Shown in pieces: positions 24,101 to 37,168 of a stretch of 64,000 nucleotides of DNA. The notes under the pieces were generated by a model. The model was not told where the DNA came from, did not search any database, and was given only the letters and a program-made list of their open reading frames with translations. Position 1 is the stretch's first letter; every line of letters begins with the position of its first letter. The translations under genes and the position numbers were made by a program. The stretch is taken from NCBI GenBank assembly GCA_004794655.1, contig SMMW01000025.1:885001-949000 (forward strand). The letters run 5' to 3'. This stretch comes from Marisa cornuarietis (Eukaryota; Mollusca; Gastropoda; Architaenioglossa; Ampullariidae).

Positions 24101-26039
24101 ATTAACAAACATGAACAGAAAAATATAAACCTGCTACTTTATTTTCTATTTAAAACCCACAATTTTTGTAAACCAAAGTGGTCACAGAAATAAGTCCTAA
24201 AAGGTGCATCACTGTGAAGCAAAATGTATCTGTAAAGACTAAAACTTGTGTTTACTTTCAAACATTTGTATTCTACAGTGTAGAATATTTTCAGGAGATT
24301 TAAAAATGATACTTATCCTCTTGAAACAAAATGAAAAAATGTAACAAAATTTTCATCCCTCCTTCAAAAACCCTTATCTTACCCGTTGGCCCTTCATTTG
24401 TGCAAAGCTTTGTTTAAGAGAAGAGCTTGTTTCACACAGCCTGTACAGTACCAAACAATGATGAGCTGTACACCAAGCATGGGATTATAAACACAAATTC
24501 CATTAAACAGAATATAAATATAAAATAGAAAGCTGCTTTAAAACAAAAACAATGGTCAGTTTTGATTTACAACCATGTTACAGATGAGAAGTTCTCCAAC
24601 AGGAAGCACAATCGTAAATTCATCAACAACCATCAAATTCCCTTAGTGGTATTTGTACAGTTTGCTACACAGCAAATCTTGATTCCCTTCAAGCACCACA
24701 CATGGCAAGTTATATAACTGCTACTACACAGTAGATGAGAATGTAATTTTAATCATACCTGTTGCAAAGATAAAATCTGAAATGCATGCAGTGTCTTCTC
24801 TAACATACTTTTTACATCTAATAATGTCAAATATGAAACCATTAGTCTGTAACAGTTTAATGCACAATGCTGAATGAAGACTAAATTTTCAAAAAATTAA
24901 CAAAAGCTGTTAACACTTCCTTTGCTTAATGTCTTTGAGACTTTGTGATAAAACCTTTGCCACAGTGAACACCACACTTTGTGAAGTGAAGTCTAAGCAG
25001 CATAACAGACCAAATGTGCCTTAACATCCACTTTCTTTTATATAAAAAAGAAATTGTTCAGTGTTCATTCAAGGTACTAGCCTTGGATTCATGTTGACAT
25101 ACAAAAAATATCAATTTCAACAAATATATTAATACTATAAAATGTAAAAATAAATTTGATTTAATAGTAACATAAGAAAAATTTGAATTTTCTTAACTGA
25201 ATATTTTCTAGCTTGTACACTTTAATATTTGGATCATTTATTCCAGCAGAAATGCACTACAAAGGTTACTGGGGACAACTCACAAGGATACGAATATCTG
25301 TTACCCATGGCCATGGAAAAGTATCTATACTTGGCATGTCCACCAGCTTGAATGTGAGCAGGTGGTACACTGTTGTTCTATGGAAAGGTCCACACTTCTA
25401 AAACTAATTGGCCCATCTGTGGGAAGTAAATCCTGCTAGCAAAGGGGTTTTGCCATCAACATTTAGAATCTGTATCTCACTATGTATCCTGTATTTATTT
25501 AAAAAAAAATTATGACATTTGTCAAATGTTTGCTGATTGTCATTTACAGAAGAAAACATTTTTCAAATGACTTAAATACTCAAACCACTGAGGCTTCTAT
25601 ATTACCAAGCAGCATACCTCTAAAAAAAAGCTTCCTGCTGCAAGTTTTGATCAGAAACATCTTGTTTCTGATTTTTAGCAGAACTGACAAACACACTGTC
25701 ATTTCCACAAATCATAGCTAAAGCATTCAAATTTGCTGTTAAAACAATAAACGTGATGATATGAAATAAAGATTAATCAAGATGTCTTTGCACAACCATA
25801 TTTTAGCTTTACAAAATGTTCTTCTTTGTTAATACTAATGAGCACAGTTGGCAGTGTAAAACAGCCAGTGAAAACAAAAATCCTACATTAATAACTGTCA
25901 ACATGGTTGGGAGGTGGGAGAAAGAGTAAGCCAAATAGTTTTCTGAAACATCCTGGTCAAACTGTAAAATACTACACAAAGCATGGTCACCACGCTCTTA
26001 GCACACCAGAAACCCTTACTTTGAAACAATAAAATGGCA

Positions 26040-26290
26040 TAAGCTGATCTGGTTCAGCCATTTGACCTGGCACGACACTATGATACCTTGGAGGGAGTTT
26101 GATGCCAAGGTGGTCAGAGGAAGAATTGGCTTACAAACTTGAAGGGGAGGACTAGTCGTTCTGCACAAGACCTGCTTGCTACTGCTCAAGAAAGGCTCGA
26201 GTGGCAGGCCTTGCCAGCTGCCATGTCTATGTGTTCTCCCCAAAGACCAGTACAGGTGTACCAACAAACTTGTACCAGACAAGAAATGAA
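26040..26290 (+). pseudogene. LINE family A 3' fragment
   Basis: Nucleotide similarity to the 3' coding end of the element at 1897-2662: CATTTGACCTGGCACGACAC, then AGAGGAAGAATTGGCTTAC, ACTAGTCGTTCTGCACAAGA and CGAGTGGCAGGCC. Frameshifts and a deletion remove any coding potential. It lies between the two convergent genes. Confidence 0.75.
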
Positions 26291-27867
26291 GTAATGAATG
26301 TCAAATAAAGTGTCTTGACAAGTAAGACGGAGACTGCAATGTCCGCCAGATGGCTAATTTTTTTTTTAAATGCTGCTGCTGCCTCTAAAAAAAAATCACA
26401 AAACTTATAAATCTAAATGTATACTGTACTTGCAAATATTTCAGGAAAAATCATAGGAAATCATAGTAAAGATTTCCGCTGCTTGTAAAGACATACTACA
26501 GTCAGCAAAGGCCAAAAAGCTCTGGTGCTACAGAACATAGATTGGCAGATTAGAAGAGGAATGTGCACGGGTAGAGTATGCAGTAAATTGCAATCTCATG
26601 GTTGAAGGGTTAAACCTCTTATGTATAACTAGCCACTCATTTGTAAAGTAAATATATAGATAACTTAGCCATTAAATAACATTTTGAGGCATGAGGTAAA
26701 TAAATGGCATGACTGATAATGACACCATTAACTTCGAACTGTTCTTTTGTATAAAATATAATAGACCATTTATAAATGCATATAACTGTACAAGGACTGA
26801 CAAATATCACAGTATTTTTTTCTTTTCTGTTTTCTGAGACTAACAGCTACAGATACATCATCTCTAAAATACTGACATCCCTCCATCACGGTCCTACAAA
26901 GCAAATAAATGGCAACAATCTCTACAATGAGCAAGAAATTACAAAACAGACCTTTCTCTCTTCACTACTTAGCACAGTAGCAGTGTGCTTCTTGTTTGCA
27001 AAGATTACTAACAATGCTATTCATCCCAACAGCAGTGCAATGCACTAACAACACTGGAATAGCTATGCAACACCATGGTATAAACAACAATATACCACCT
27101 TTCCAATACCATTATGTTTTCCCCCTGATATATTCAAAGTAAAGACTATTCATGTCAAAATAAAAATGACCGTAAGAGAACAGTGCTGTTTTTGTGATAT
27201 GAAACTAATAAGGCTATTAATTACTATTAATAAAAAATAACACACTTGGTTATAATAATGTTATCTTTTGACAGACACAGTTTATAGCAGCAGTTTTAAT
27301 GAATATCCGGACAATAGGGCTCCTTAGATTTATAAACTGATATCTTAACATATCCACTCCTTCACCAAGAAATCCCTCAAAATAGTAAGACATTTACAGG
27401 TGTATACTCAAAATAAGTAATGCAAAAGAGATCTTGACACATTTGCTACATTTAAATGTGTATGGGTATTCATTTGAATAGTACAATAATTTGTATCAAC
27501 ACATTACCAAAATAATTCTTTGTCTATATGGAGATCTATATATGGGAAAAATATACAGGACTAATTGTGTCAGGTTGGAGAGTTGTACGACAGCAGAAAC
27601 TTTCTGCATGTAATGGTAATCCAACCGTACCAATAAGATTTAACCTTGATTTCATATACATTAGGTCAAAACAACCACTCCTGAAACAGGCAATTATATC
27701 TGCGTAGATTAAATGCCCTATTACTTCCTCACATTCAAAATTTAGATTTCATGATATATCAGATCTCTGAATGTAGATGCCACAACTGAAGCAGTGCTCC
27801 GAATAAACAGAAGCATTACCAATGAAACTTCTGGATCCCCAGACCTAAAAATTCTCTCCATACTTCA

Positions 27868-29819
27868 TTAGTGGTCTCCACTCAAAGAGAGCAGCTTGCG
27901 AGCAATCCTGTCTAGGCCAACGTAACTGAGAATGTTAATGTCACGCTCACTAAGTCTGGGCTGGAAAACGATGGCTAGCAGAGCAATAATACTGCAGGCA
28001 TACAGGATGAACTGAAGACGTGTTATCATTTCGTTGACACCTACTGCAACAAAAATGAACGTACATGAAGAAAAGATGTTACACTACACTTCTTAGTCTT
28101 AAAAAAGTGGCATAGGACGAATATTCAGTGAAAGTGTCTTAAGGTGGACTGTTGATATTTAAATAAATAGTGTTATAGAAAAAAGTGTAATAAGTGCATT
28201 TTTTATTTTTAACTATTTTGGACCCATACTCACCTCTTTTCATGTTGAGGTGAATGGTACCCGACTCCACACCATCCTTGAAATAAAAGTAATGGCCTAG
28301 AGCGAACAGTACTGCACCCACAGGGATTAACAAAATGTCTGGTCGTGATACAGAGCTGACAAACACCACTGTGTCCACCACCTGGGCCCACAGCATAAAG
28401 ACAACTGCAGTGGTGTTGTCATACAAAGACAGCAGCATGAAGGTCAGGTGTAATGACACCACTGACAGCAGACATGACACCACTATGATCATAGCTGGTA
28501 CCACCATAGTACTTGAGACAGCCAGCCCAAAGAGCACGGCACTCACAGTTCCGCTGGCCAGAACTGAAAGCAAGGTGTTCTGGCCACGAAGGGATATTTT
28601 CACATTGCTGTCGTATAGATGTTTGATGATCATGTTCCGTGAAAGGCAGAACAAAGCTGCTATGATCCTAATTAAAGCTGTCTTGTCAATCAGAATAGAG
28701 AAATCAGCAGTCATCATTCCTGTTCCAAGGCAGATTGCGGCAACAGCACCTACCTTGGAAAGTTCTGTTGGAATCCCAGCTGCAATGCACAAAAGTAGAA
28801 TGCAGAAGATAGGCTCCAAGGCTCCATAAGAAACAGAAGCACCTGTATCCTGTCCCCACAGTCGGTATGAAGTCAGGTACAGCCAACCGGCATGAGCAAA
28901 CGTTGCCAGAATGGCTGCCTCCCTGTTGGTTGGTGAGCCTGAAAAGCTGATACTACTTGATTGGAAAACAAGTACAGCTGAGAGTATCTGCAGCAGTGCC
29001 AGACCAAAGGTCAGAAGTGTTTGGCTGGCATCAGGGTAGTCATCTATGATCATCACCTTCAGTTCCTTCTGCGCCAGTGATCCAAAAAAATTGACTGCAA
29101 TAGCTGTTGCCACCACACCCATTCCCCAGAGTGGTGGGTTCTCTTTTTCCCTGAAATAATAAAATTTATAGCATAGCTTTAAAAATGGAAGGCATTGTGG
29201 ATTCTGGATACACCTATACCTCCTCTTTTAAAAGATTTTGCAATGCAAAAAAGAAATACAAGATATAAACAGACTCTAATAAAATAAACCAATCTGAAAA
29301 CCAGTCTGAAATAGACAAGAAAACTTACATGATCCCACTTAAGTGAGACAGGGTTGAGAGAGAAAGAGTAAGGAAAAAGGACATAATAAAAAGATATGCC
29401 CATGTCAACAATATTTATGATTATAGACAAGATAGAACTTACGTGTCACTCACAGCTGTCAACATTTTTGTAAGTCTCTCTCGAAGTGCTCCTTCTACAA
29501 GGACAAAAAAAAAAAAAAATGAAAGAAGATCAAAGACAGAAAGTGAATGGAATATGGAAATGACATTTTGCAGATCAAAAGAGCTATCATAGTCTGTCTT
29601 TCAGTAAACAGTGCAGACCCTGAACACAAACTTTTTAACTTTACTGATTTGTGCTTTTTACAGGTTGATGGTGCAAAGCAGCCAAAGATACTGCCTTACA
29701 CAATCAGGTGTAAATGAAATTAGTTCACTGAAATAAACTTTATTATACTGTCTTTTTGACAAGTCATTGTAGGTAAATGTGATTATAGTATATTTTTTCC
29801 CCCAAAATACTATGTTTTG

Positions 29820-29860
<41 letters not shown>

Positions 29861-31914
29861 AACATCCCCTTTAAATCACTTATACCTAAATGCAATATGT
29901 TATGAGGGAATGATCCTACACTATGAAGTGCCACTATGAGGAAAAGTCTTCTTATATTTTTCTACCTGCTTCTAACTCCATACATTAACAAACAATTTAA
30001 GCATTAAACAATAAATTAATTCTTTTTGCAATGCAAAATCCCAACACAGAAGACTGGTTTATTACAAATTTAAACACTTTACATGCTTGCACAGTAAACA
30101 ACACCTCGTTAATCAATAACCAACAGTAGCTAAAGCTCTAGTGTTCAGTTCAACCACAGCTTATTTTTTTGATCAATCAACATCCCCTAATCTTCCTGCT
30201 ATTTGCCTGCATGTGTTGTACATCAGGGCTCCTTACCATTGCATTTTGGCAACATCTGTGACCACAATCTGGCAGCTGATAACTTCATTTATGCTTTACA
30301 ATGAATTAGTGTTGACAGTATTACTCATCAAGGTTTACTGAATAATTTGTTTGCTAATTCTTTTATGTCACTGAAAATATTTCTAGCTGTAGATAGCCAG
30401 AAATGTTTTTAAAATAATTTTTGTAAGTTTACTAATTCACAAGAGCAATTACAGGTAAGACTTTTAGGCACTCATGTGCTACCAATATACAGCTGAGTAG
30501 ATACATACAAATGTTGACTAAAGTTAATAAAGTTCTTACTACACACACACACACACACACACACACAAAGCATCATTGTTAGCAACTGCAAATTCTGAGA
30601 AACATAAAACAGTATATGAATCAACGCTGAAAAAGGTACCATAAACACTTATAATTATGTATATGAAGTATACACAGCAACCATTAAAAGGCACCATAAA
30701 CAGTTTTCTCTCTATAGTCTTATTTCAATAACAGAAATGATCTTGTCTACAAAGAGTTTGCAGATAAATCTCAGATTATACAGCTCTTTACCTGTTTAAC
30801 TCCCCTTCCAAGTCTGCCACATCCCCATCATCAAATCCTTTAAATGTGCACTAAAAACACATGAGCCTTACTCCTAACAACAGTCCACATAATCCTAGTC
30901 AATCTTTTAACCCTTTCTTTCACTTTTCCGTCTACTGACTATATAGTCTGCCTGCTTGTTTCTTTCTGTAGATTGATGAAACTCTCAAGTCTTACTGTTT
31001 GATACCCAATTCCTCTTTGCATCCTCTATGTTTTATCTGTTATTACTGTTGTCAGTACTATTGTTTATCCTTCCATTCTTTGTATGTTGTCCATGTCTCA
31101 ATTTTGTTTCAAGCACTGAGAACATGCTCTTTCATGAGCATGATTACGTTTTAAATAAATCTTATTATTATTATTATTAACTCAGTCATGATACCATGTA
31201 AGAAATGCATTTAAAGATATGTACTAAAGACAATATTTTACACCTTTGATTGCTGTGTTCTACAGGATACTTGCCTAGAACAATAGACAGTTCTCGATTA
31301 GAAAATTTTCACAATAACTGGAAGTGCAGCTGCTGGTCAGCAGCAACACTCAGGCCATACTGAAACTGAATAGATGGAGTTAATCAAGCTAAGCAGGGGT
31401 TTTGTGTAAAGCCCTCAACTATCCATAGGCCTTGAAATTTTCAAGAATTTCACTAAAATCACTGATACCTTGGCTAGTTGCCCATTTATGAATTCCTAGT
31501 TTTCTGGGTTTTTTTTTTTTAAGGATAAGGACAGCTATATGTAATTTCCTGCTAGATTCCCTGGCCCCACATATAGCTTTTCATCCATGTCTTCTTAATC
31601 AAACACTCATTTTAATCGACACAGAAATATATATTTCTAATTATGTAAATCTCTAAGTTATTTCTTTTATTTCTAGATCATGTGACTGTAATGAGAACAA
31701 TATAATTGATAATGTAATTTCTGCGGAGAAGATGAATGTATGAGACACACGACCATAAAGGCCATTAGTGAAAACAAATATTGTCTTTCAAAAAAACGTG
31801 TTGAATAAAAGGTAAAATGCACCCGAAAGTACATGGTTCAGTCTTTGTATTCATCTCACACGCACATACACACGTTCTTTCCACCGCAGTAAACTTACCT
31901 AGAAGACGTGTCAT
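27868..31914 (-). CDS. Multi-pass membrane protein, drug/metabolite (nucleotide-sugar) transporter-like, unidentified
   Basis: Coding exons on the minus strand: 31914-31899, 29494-29443, 29150-28234, 28043-27868. All borders are GT/AG and the phases (1, 2, 1) join to a 386-residue protein. It starts with a short basic amphipathic stretch (1-20), then has about 10-11 hydrophobic segments near residues 30-48, 66-86, 100-119, 130-148, 155-173, 181-193, 216-236, 238-262, 270-289, 294-312 and 336-355. The segment SYGALEPIFCILLL recalls the EamA/TPT fold of the drug/metabolite transporter superfamily, which includes the SLC35 nucleotide-sugar carriers; length and topology also fit. I do not recognise the family and give no substrate. 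The last exon adds one membrane helix and a conserved-looking polar tail (LSERDINILSYVG). The first coding exon is only 16 nt and is separated by a 2.4-kb intron containing a LINE fragment. Confidence 0.8.
29822..29862. repeat. CT then CA microsatellite, intron 1 of the membrane-protein gene
   Basis: About 14 TC units passing into about 6 CA units. Confidence 0.95.
30540..30567. repeat. AC microsatellite, same intron
   Basis: Pure AC units, about 14 copies. Confidence 0.95.
30787..31174 (+). pseudogene. LINE family C 3' end in intron 1 of the membrane-protein gene
   Basis: The first part encodes the degraded C-terminus (IIKSFKCALKTH, matching LESFKSALKTH at 57.1 kb). Next comes the 3' untranslated region, with the stem-loop-like GAACATGCTCTTTCATGAGCATG and an ATT tandem at about 31160-31174. 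It sits antisense to the host gene. Confidence 0.75.
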
Positions 31915-32160
31915 TGTGTAGCGGGTGGCTCTCAGCCACGGAATCCCGTATTTAAGCCCGTCGTTTTGTCTAACTGATCTAGGCCAGCGGCTGTCTGAAC
32001 TGTCGTCATCAAATGTGTCTGTTCATGAAAGAATAGTCTGTAATTTTTGTCGCGTTAGACTTCAGGATTTGGGAGTCGTGTTGACGTCACTACAACCGGT
32101 GCGGTGCGGATGTGAGGGTATAGCTGTCGCAATTCGTTTTGTTCACCACCTCATTTATAG
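31915..32160 (-). promoter_or_regulatory. Likely promoter/5' UTR of the membrane-protein gene, with a CRE palindrome
   Basis: Directly upstream (higher coordinates) of the minus-strand start codon. It contains a perfect cAMP-response element TGACGTCA at 32082-32089, about 170 bp from the ATG, plus CG-rich patches (cgcgtt, ccggtgcggtgcgg). No TATA box is evident. The exact transcription start cannot be read from sequence. Confidence 0.45.
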
Positions 32161-34837
32161 GTAACGCTACTGCATATGTCGCTTTAATTTCGCACAGCTT
32201 TGACCGCAACAGCCTGCTAGATGAGATGACTGATAGTGCGAGATGATTACCTTCAAACCACGCGAAGGATCATACCGAAGCAGACGACACATGTAGACAT
32301 CGGAGAGGGGCTGTCGGACCATGTGACCATTACAACCAATAACAGCCGCACAAAGGTGCTGCAATGTCTTGTCCGCAGCCCAAATATATCAGCATCGATA
32401 AATGTTGACCTCAATTTCTGATTGAAAAAAAAAACTATTGTAAACATTACAGAAATAGAAAAATCAGGTACAAACTAATGATTGCCTAAAGGCAGGCATG
32501 AGAAGAAAATATTCTTTTCATAAGGGAAAGAGACATTGTAGGATTGTCAATTTTTAGATGCAAGATCTATATATAGACCGTCCTTTCTAGCGATACCTCG
32601 ATCCTCCCCCAAGGACTTAACGAAGCTGCTACATACACTAATGAATAAAAAGTAAAAGCAAACAGACTTTTCAAGTTTATGGAAGACAATGGGGCGGATC
32701 ACAGATCTACCATCTATAATTAATAGCAAGTACACACAATTAATAGCAAGACCACAAGGCTGTAATTAAGGGACCCGTCTGTGCAATGATCGAAATGTTT
32801 TGCAAAAAGTTGTAACACCACTATCGCAACCCTTTGCATCCACACAAGCAAAATAAGCACTATAAGAAATAGGGAAAATAAATGATCGAAGGTAAAGAAA
32901 GAGACAAATCGTGTTAATAAAATATATACAGCTATATATCAAAGTGTAAAAAATCATGCGAACTTAAATTATCTTTACAAACTCTCAGGACGTCAAGGCT
33001 GTAGGACAGTATATGCATTGTTCGCTCTTGTACGGCTAAATCCAGTTCAATAGTCTTATAGAACAGTTTAGTTCACAGATCTTCTATTAGACCTTTACTG
33101 TTTCAGCTTTGGAAGGATAATAGCGCCAAGGGCCCGAACAGACCATTACAAAGTAAATATTCAAACAGCAGCAGGAGCTGTCTGCAGCAGCTCAGAGAAG
33201 TGAGGTTTTTACACGTCATGTGGGGTTTAAGTTTAAATTTAAGACTAACTTCCCACCCACCGATCTTGGTTGTCCAGCCCTGTAAATGTGATCTGACTTT
33301 CTTTTAAGTGGTAGAGATTTATCTCTACTCTTCTCCACTAAGCCACCCCACTTAGATCCTTTCAATCTTTCTCTCCTCTCTCTTTCTCATCTCACGGACA
33401 ACTATCAAGTAACGTCCAGTCTTCTAATCTGATCCGATTGGTCATCGCCACCCTTTGGGCCTTTCCACCTAGCACCTCGGCATGTGCTTTCAATCGTTCT
33501 CTTTTTTTCTCATCTTACAGACGAACTATAACAAGTAAACCGCACTCACTACATGTTTGCTGCTTAAAATAGTAGAAAAGTGGTTTACTACAAGAACAGT
33601 ATGACCAGAGGTGTTAGAACCCAGAAGTGTCATAGAATGGCTTATTAAAATAAAACCTTTTTCGAGAATTTGCTCTCTGATTTGATTAATAATTTATAAG
33701 TAAGAACTACTTTTTGTCAAGAAAAAAGTACGTGTGTTTTTCAATTGCAGGCGTGCATCATGCGCACATGGATACTTGCATGCCTACCAAATCAGACCTC
33801 ACTTATGATCGAGTAGGGGGATTTCAAACACTCGCGTAAAAGGCTTTATGGAGTGGCGACTAACTGCACACTGATGGAGACAAGAAATGTGTAGCTCCTG
33901 AATTGCTCTGGTCTTAGTTTGCTGTGTGGTCTAAAACTCAAGCTATCACAGCTTCTAGCATCTAGACCACCCTCATCACAGCTACCACATGTTCCCATCC
34001 AGTCACACCTGACAGGTGGGCGGGGCGGTACAAGGGAGAGTCTTCTAGACGCTAACAATACAAAGTTGTAAATCATTGTGTCAAGGCAGCTGCCCAAACA
34101 CATTCCGATAGCCAGCAACCTGATAGGGTTTGTTGAAAACAAGAGAAGTATATAGAATATATAGGTCTTAGTACGCATTATCTCTTAATAATCAATTTCA
34201 AATATTGTGTCAATAGAGCATAACAACAAGCTATCCGTTCAAACTGTCAACAAACAGACGCACTCTTAGATAATAAAAATAAGCAAACATTACAATTCGA
34301 CAACTAAATTAAGCATAATGTACCTATCGAACCGAAAATAATAATAAATTTAATAAATAATAAGAAAGTTACATATTCACGACCATGAGTCACAACAGTA
34401 AGTACAAGACTATAGGTCATCAGTGTCACCGCTGCACATATCACTAAGGAGAGAACAGGTTCGTAACAGTGAATTAATTAAATTGATCTGAAAGTTGACA
34501 AAAAAATTTAGATATACTATTGAACTTCAAGTGACTCTGATATTAGTTTGCTAAAGGCTTTCATACTCTTATTAACTAAGAACGCGATCGTGACATTAGC
34601 TAAGTTTACTCGGGTTCAAAGTTCGTAAGCGTAAAAAATATTGAGCATAAAACAGTTGTCATAACCAAAAAGAAACTCGCATAGCAAACTCAAGTCAGTG
34701 TTGTTGTCCCTCAACTCAGCTGCAGTGTTTTCAATGCAAGTGCGGAACGTCTTCAAAAGTAGGATAGAAGAAAGAAAGGTGAGGCTGGTATCAGTGGAAT
34801 GTGGTCCCATCCATCGTAGGGGTCCGACCTGAGCAGG
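32161..34837. other. Non-coding stretch upstream of the membrane-protein gene
   Basis: No exon or repeat recognised beyond a short duplicated AATTAATAGCAAG motif at about 32718-32750. Confidence 0.45.
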
Positions 34838-35405
34838 GCCCATCCACCAACGCCGCCCCTCTACTGTCTATCCTCCGCCCCATCCGCCCTCTTCTTCCCC
34901 CTGCTGGTTAGCTGTCTGGTCACTATAAGAACGCCCTGTAATAATGAGTTTTTCTGTACAACATGAACTGAGAAATTCGCGTCAACCTACAAGCAGAGGA
35001 AAGATGTCCTGCTAATGTCATTCTATGAAAATGATATTTTTCCTTAACACTTTTCAGCACTTAAAAAAAAGAAACATCAGGCCATTTCCCCCCCCCCCCC
35101 CCCCCCCCTCCGTGAGTGACCCTTCCCCACTCGCCAACGCCGACGCCACCCCAAACTCCCACCCCCTCCGTCACCCCCTCTCCACCCGCTACTTCCCTGC
35201 TGGTTAGCTGGTCACTGCAAGTGTGCCCTGGAATAATGGGGTTCTCCTGTCATACACGTACCGAGAAACTAGCGTGGTGGTCAGTCTAAAAGCAGAGGAA
35301 AGGTGTCCTGCTAATGTCAATTTGTGAAAATGATATTTTTCCCTAAAATTATTCATCTTTAAAAACAAACAGCAGGCCATTTTTGCGCCCCGCTCCCTGG
35401 CTGCG
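34838..35405. repeat. Two-copy tandem duplication, period about 297 bp, C-rich
   Basis: Matching anchors are CTGCTGGTTAGCTG at 34901 and 35197, GTCCTGCTAATGTCA at 35006 and 35305, and CAGGCCATTT at about 35079 and 35373. Each unit has a C-rich first half and an AT-rich second half; unit 1 ends in a poly-C run (about 35089-35108). The right flank reads GGCCAGTTCTACCTATTAGG inverted from 35450, suggestive of a hAT-type end, but no matching left end with target duplication was found. Confidence 0.7.
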
Positions 35406-36586
35406 CCCTAGGCGACTGGCTAGTTTGCCTAATAGGTAGAACTGGCCCTGACTACACAACAGTGTACTTTTCACAGGGTCAGCGCCATGTCCTATATTTA
35501 TATAGTTCTCGCCTGGATCGATCGAGGCTAGCACCTGACACAGTAACCTGAAATTTGGATTTCAAAAGTTTCAAGTATACATCATACTATGCAACGCTAC
35601 TTAATTGCCTTCTGGTTGCAGTTAATTAGCTGTAATTTTGCTAAATACGTGTGACCTATACACAACTTAATTTACACTGCATACAATTAATTTACCTATA
35701 AAAGCCTCAATGTAAATATTTTATGAATAGAATGGTGTACAGTAATACCGTGCACATGTGACAAGATTTAAAGTTAATTCTTTCTGTAACTTAAGCTGTT
35801 TTTAAATACCTGTGTTTTTCTGTTAAATTACGTGTTTTTCTTCGATCATAGTGTCAAAAACGAACTGAAAGAGGAAAAAGATATAGGTATAATCCACAGC
35901 AACCATCTTTTATTAAGCCATAGCACATTTTAACATTTTCAGTTTATGGCAATTACTGCAATTTGCGATAAATTTAATGTACCTGCCAAATCTTGTTTTG
36001 CAGTATGAAATAGAAAGGAGTCGATCGGTTAATTTGCTTTTCAACACTGTCGCAGTTGCAAAATGCACATGAATTAAAACATAAACATTTATAGGGTAAT
36101 ATTTATTTTATTCCGCTTACAGTTTCGCAAGACGTGTCACTGCATTGAATTTCCTATAGAGTTTATTGTTAATCAATAGACATGGAAAAAATTTTATGTT
36201 GCTAGAGCTGATAAAACTTTACATCGATCGATCACGTGCCCTCCACATAGCGATTTTAGGCATTATATCTGAGACGGATCGTAAATTTAGAGCAACCTCT
36301 CTTTATCAAAAAGCGAAAGTCTTAAAATACATTTTCAGTGATTTTAACGTGTACTGTTTCCTTAACTATTATATTGACAGAAACTTTATCCTCCTTGCGC
36401 TATTGCACTGGCAAAGGGAGATAGCAAAGAAACAACACGACAAGCGAAATAAAATGTGATAATCTATGGTTGTGCCCCTTAGCTCAAATAACAACGCACA
36501 GAGATATCGGTCCACGGTCCGCCCCCTCTCCCCACATATCAACCAGCTATTTATGGGGTATTTTTGGATAAATAATCTTTCTCTCG

Positions 36587-37168
36587 TCAGCAAAGATGGA
36601 GGTTCAGATGAGGATGTAAGAAGCCGAACAAACAAAGCCAGGCTTGCATTCCACACCCTACGACCTATCTGGAACTCCAAAGCTCTATCTTTACACACCA
36701 AGATCCGCATCTTTAACACAAATGTAAAGGCAATACTTCTATATGGATCCGAGACATGGCGGGTGACAAATGCCATTACTAACAAGATACAGACATTCGT
36801 CAACAGATGTCTGCGCCACATCCTCAACATCAGATGGCCTGATAAGATCTCCAATACAGACCTGTGGGAGAGAACCAATCAAAAACCTGCCAGCCACGAC
36901 ATCAGGAAGCGGAAGTGGGGCTGGATTGGTCACACCTTACGAAAGCCAGCCGACAACTTAACAAGACAAGCTCTGGGCTGGAACCCACAGGGGAGGCGCA
37001 GGGTTGGGAGACCCAGAGAGACGTGGAGGAGATCAGTCCACAGAGAGGCAGAGACAGCTGGCATGACATGGTCCCAACTAGAAAGGAGTGCCCAGAACCG
37101 GGTCCGTTGGCGGGGTGTGGTTGCGGCCCTATGCTCCACTGGGAGCGTACAGGAATAATAAGAAGAAG
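36587..37168 (+). pseudogene. LINE family B, 5'-truncated, 13-bp target duplication
   Basis: An uninterrupted frame of about 190 codons to the stop at 37156-37158 encodes the reverse-transcriptase C-terminal region: SKDGGSDEDVRSRTNKARL, ILLYGSETWRVTNAITNKI, CLRHILNIRWPDKISN, KRKWGWIGHTLRKP and GRRRVGRPRETWRR. The 3' end is an AAT/AAG tandem. The 13-bp repeat aatctttctctcg flanks it at 36574-36586 and 37169-37181. This is a different family from the 1.9-kb element (WIGHTLRK versus FFGHVTRH). The open frame and perfect duplication suggest a fairly recent insertion, dead on arrival through 5' truncation. Confidence 0.92.

Larger units (their letters stand above)
22141..27867. other. Convergent 3' ends of NAGS and the membrane-protein gene
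   Basis: Apart from the SINE/MITE at 23.6-24.1 kb and the LINE fragment at 26.0 kb, this AT-rich DNA shows no exon. It must contain the 3' UTRs and polyadenylation sites of both genes; several AATAAA candidates occur and none can be chosen from sequence. Confidence 0.55.

Noticed and set aside
28335..28829. 164-codon plus-strand open frame
   Set aside because: It lies antisense to the main exon of the membrane-protein gene; its openness follows from that exon's codon composition.
36369..36878. 169-codon minus-strand open frame
   Set aside because: Antisense shadow of the family B LINE and its flank.
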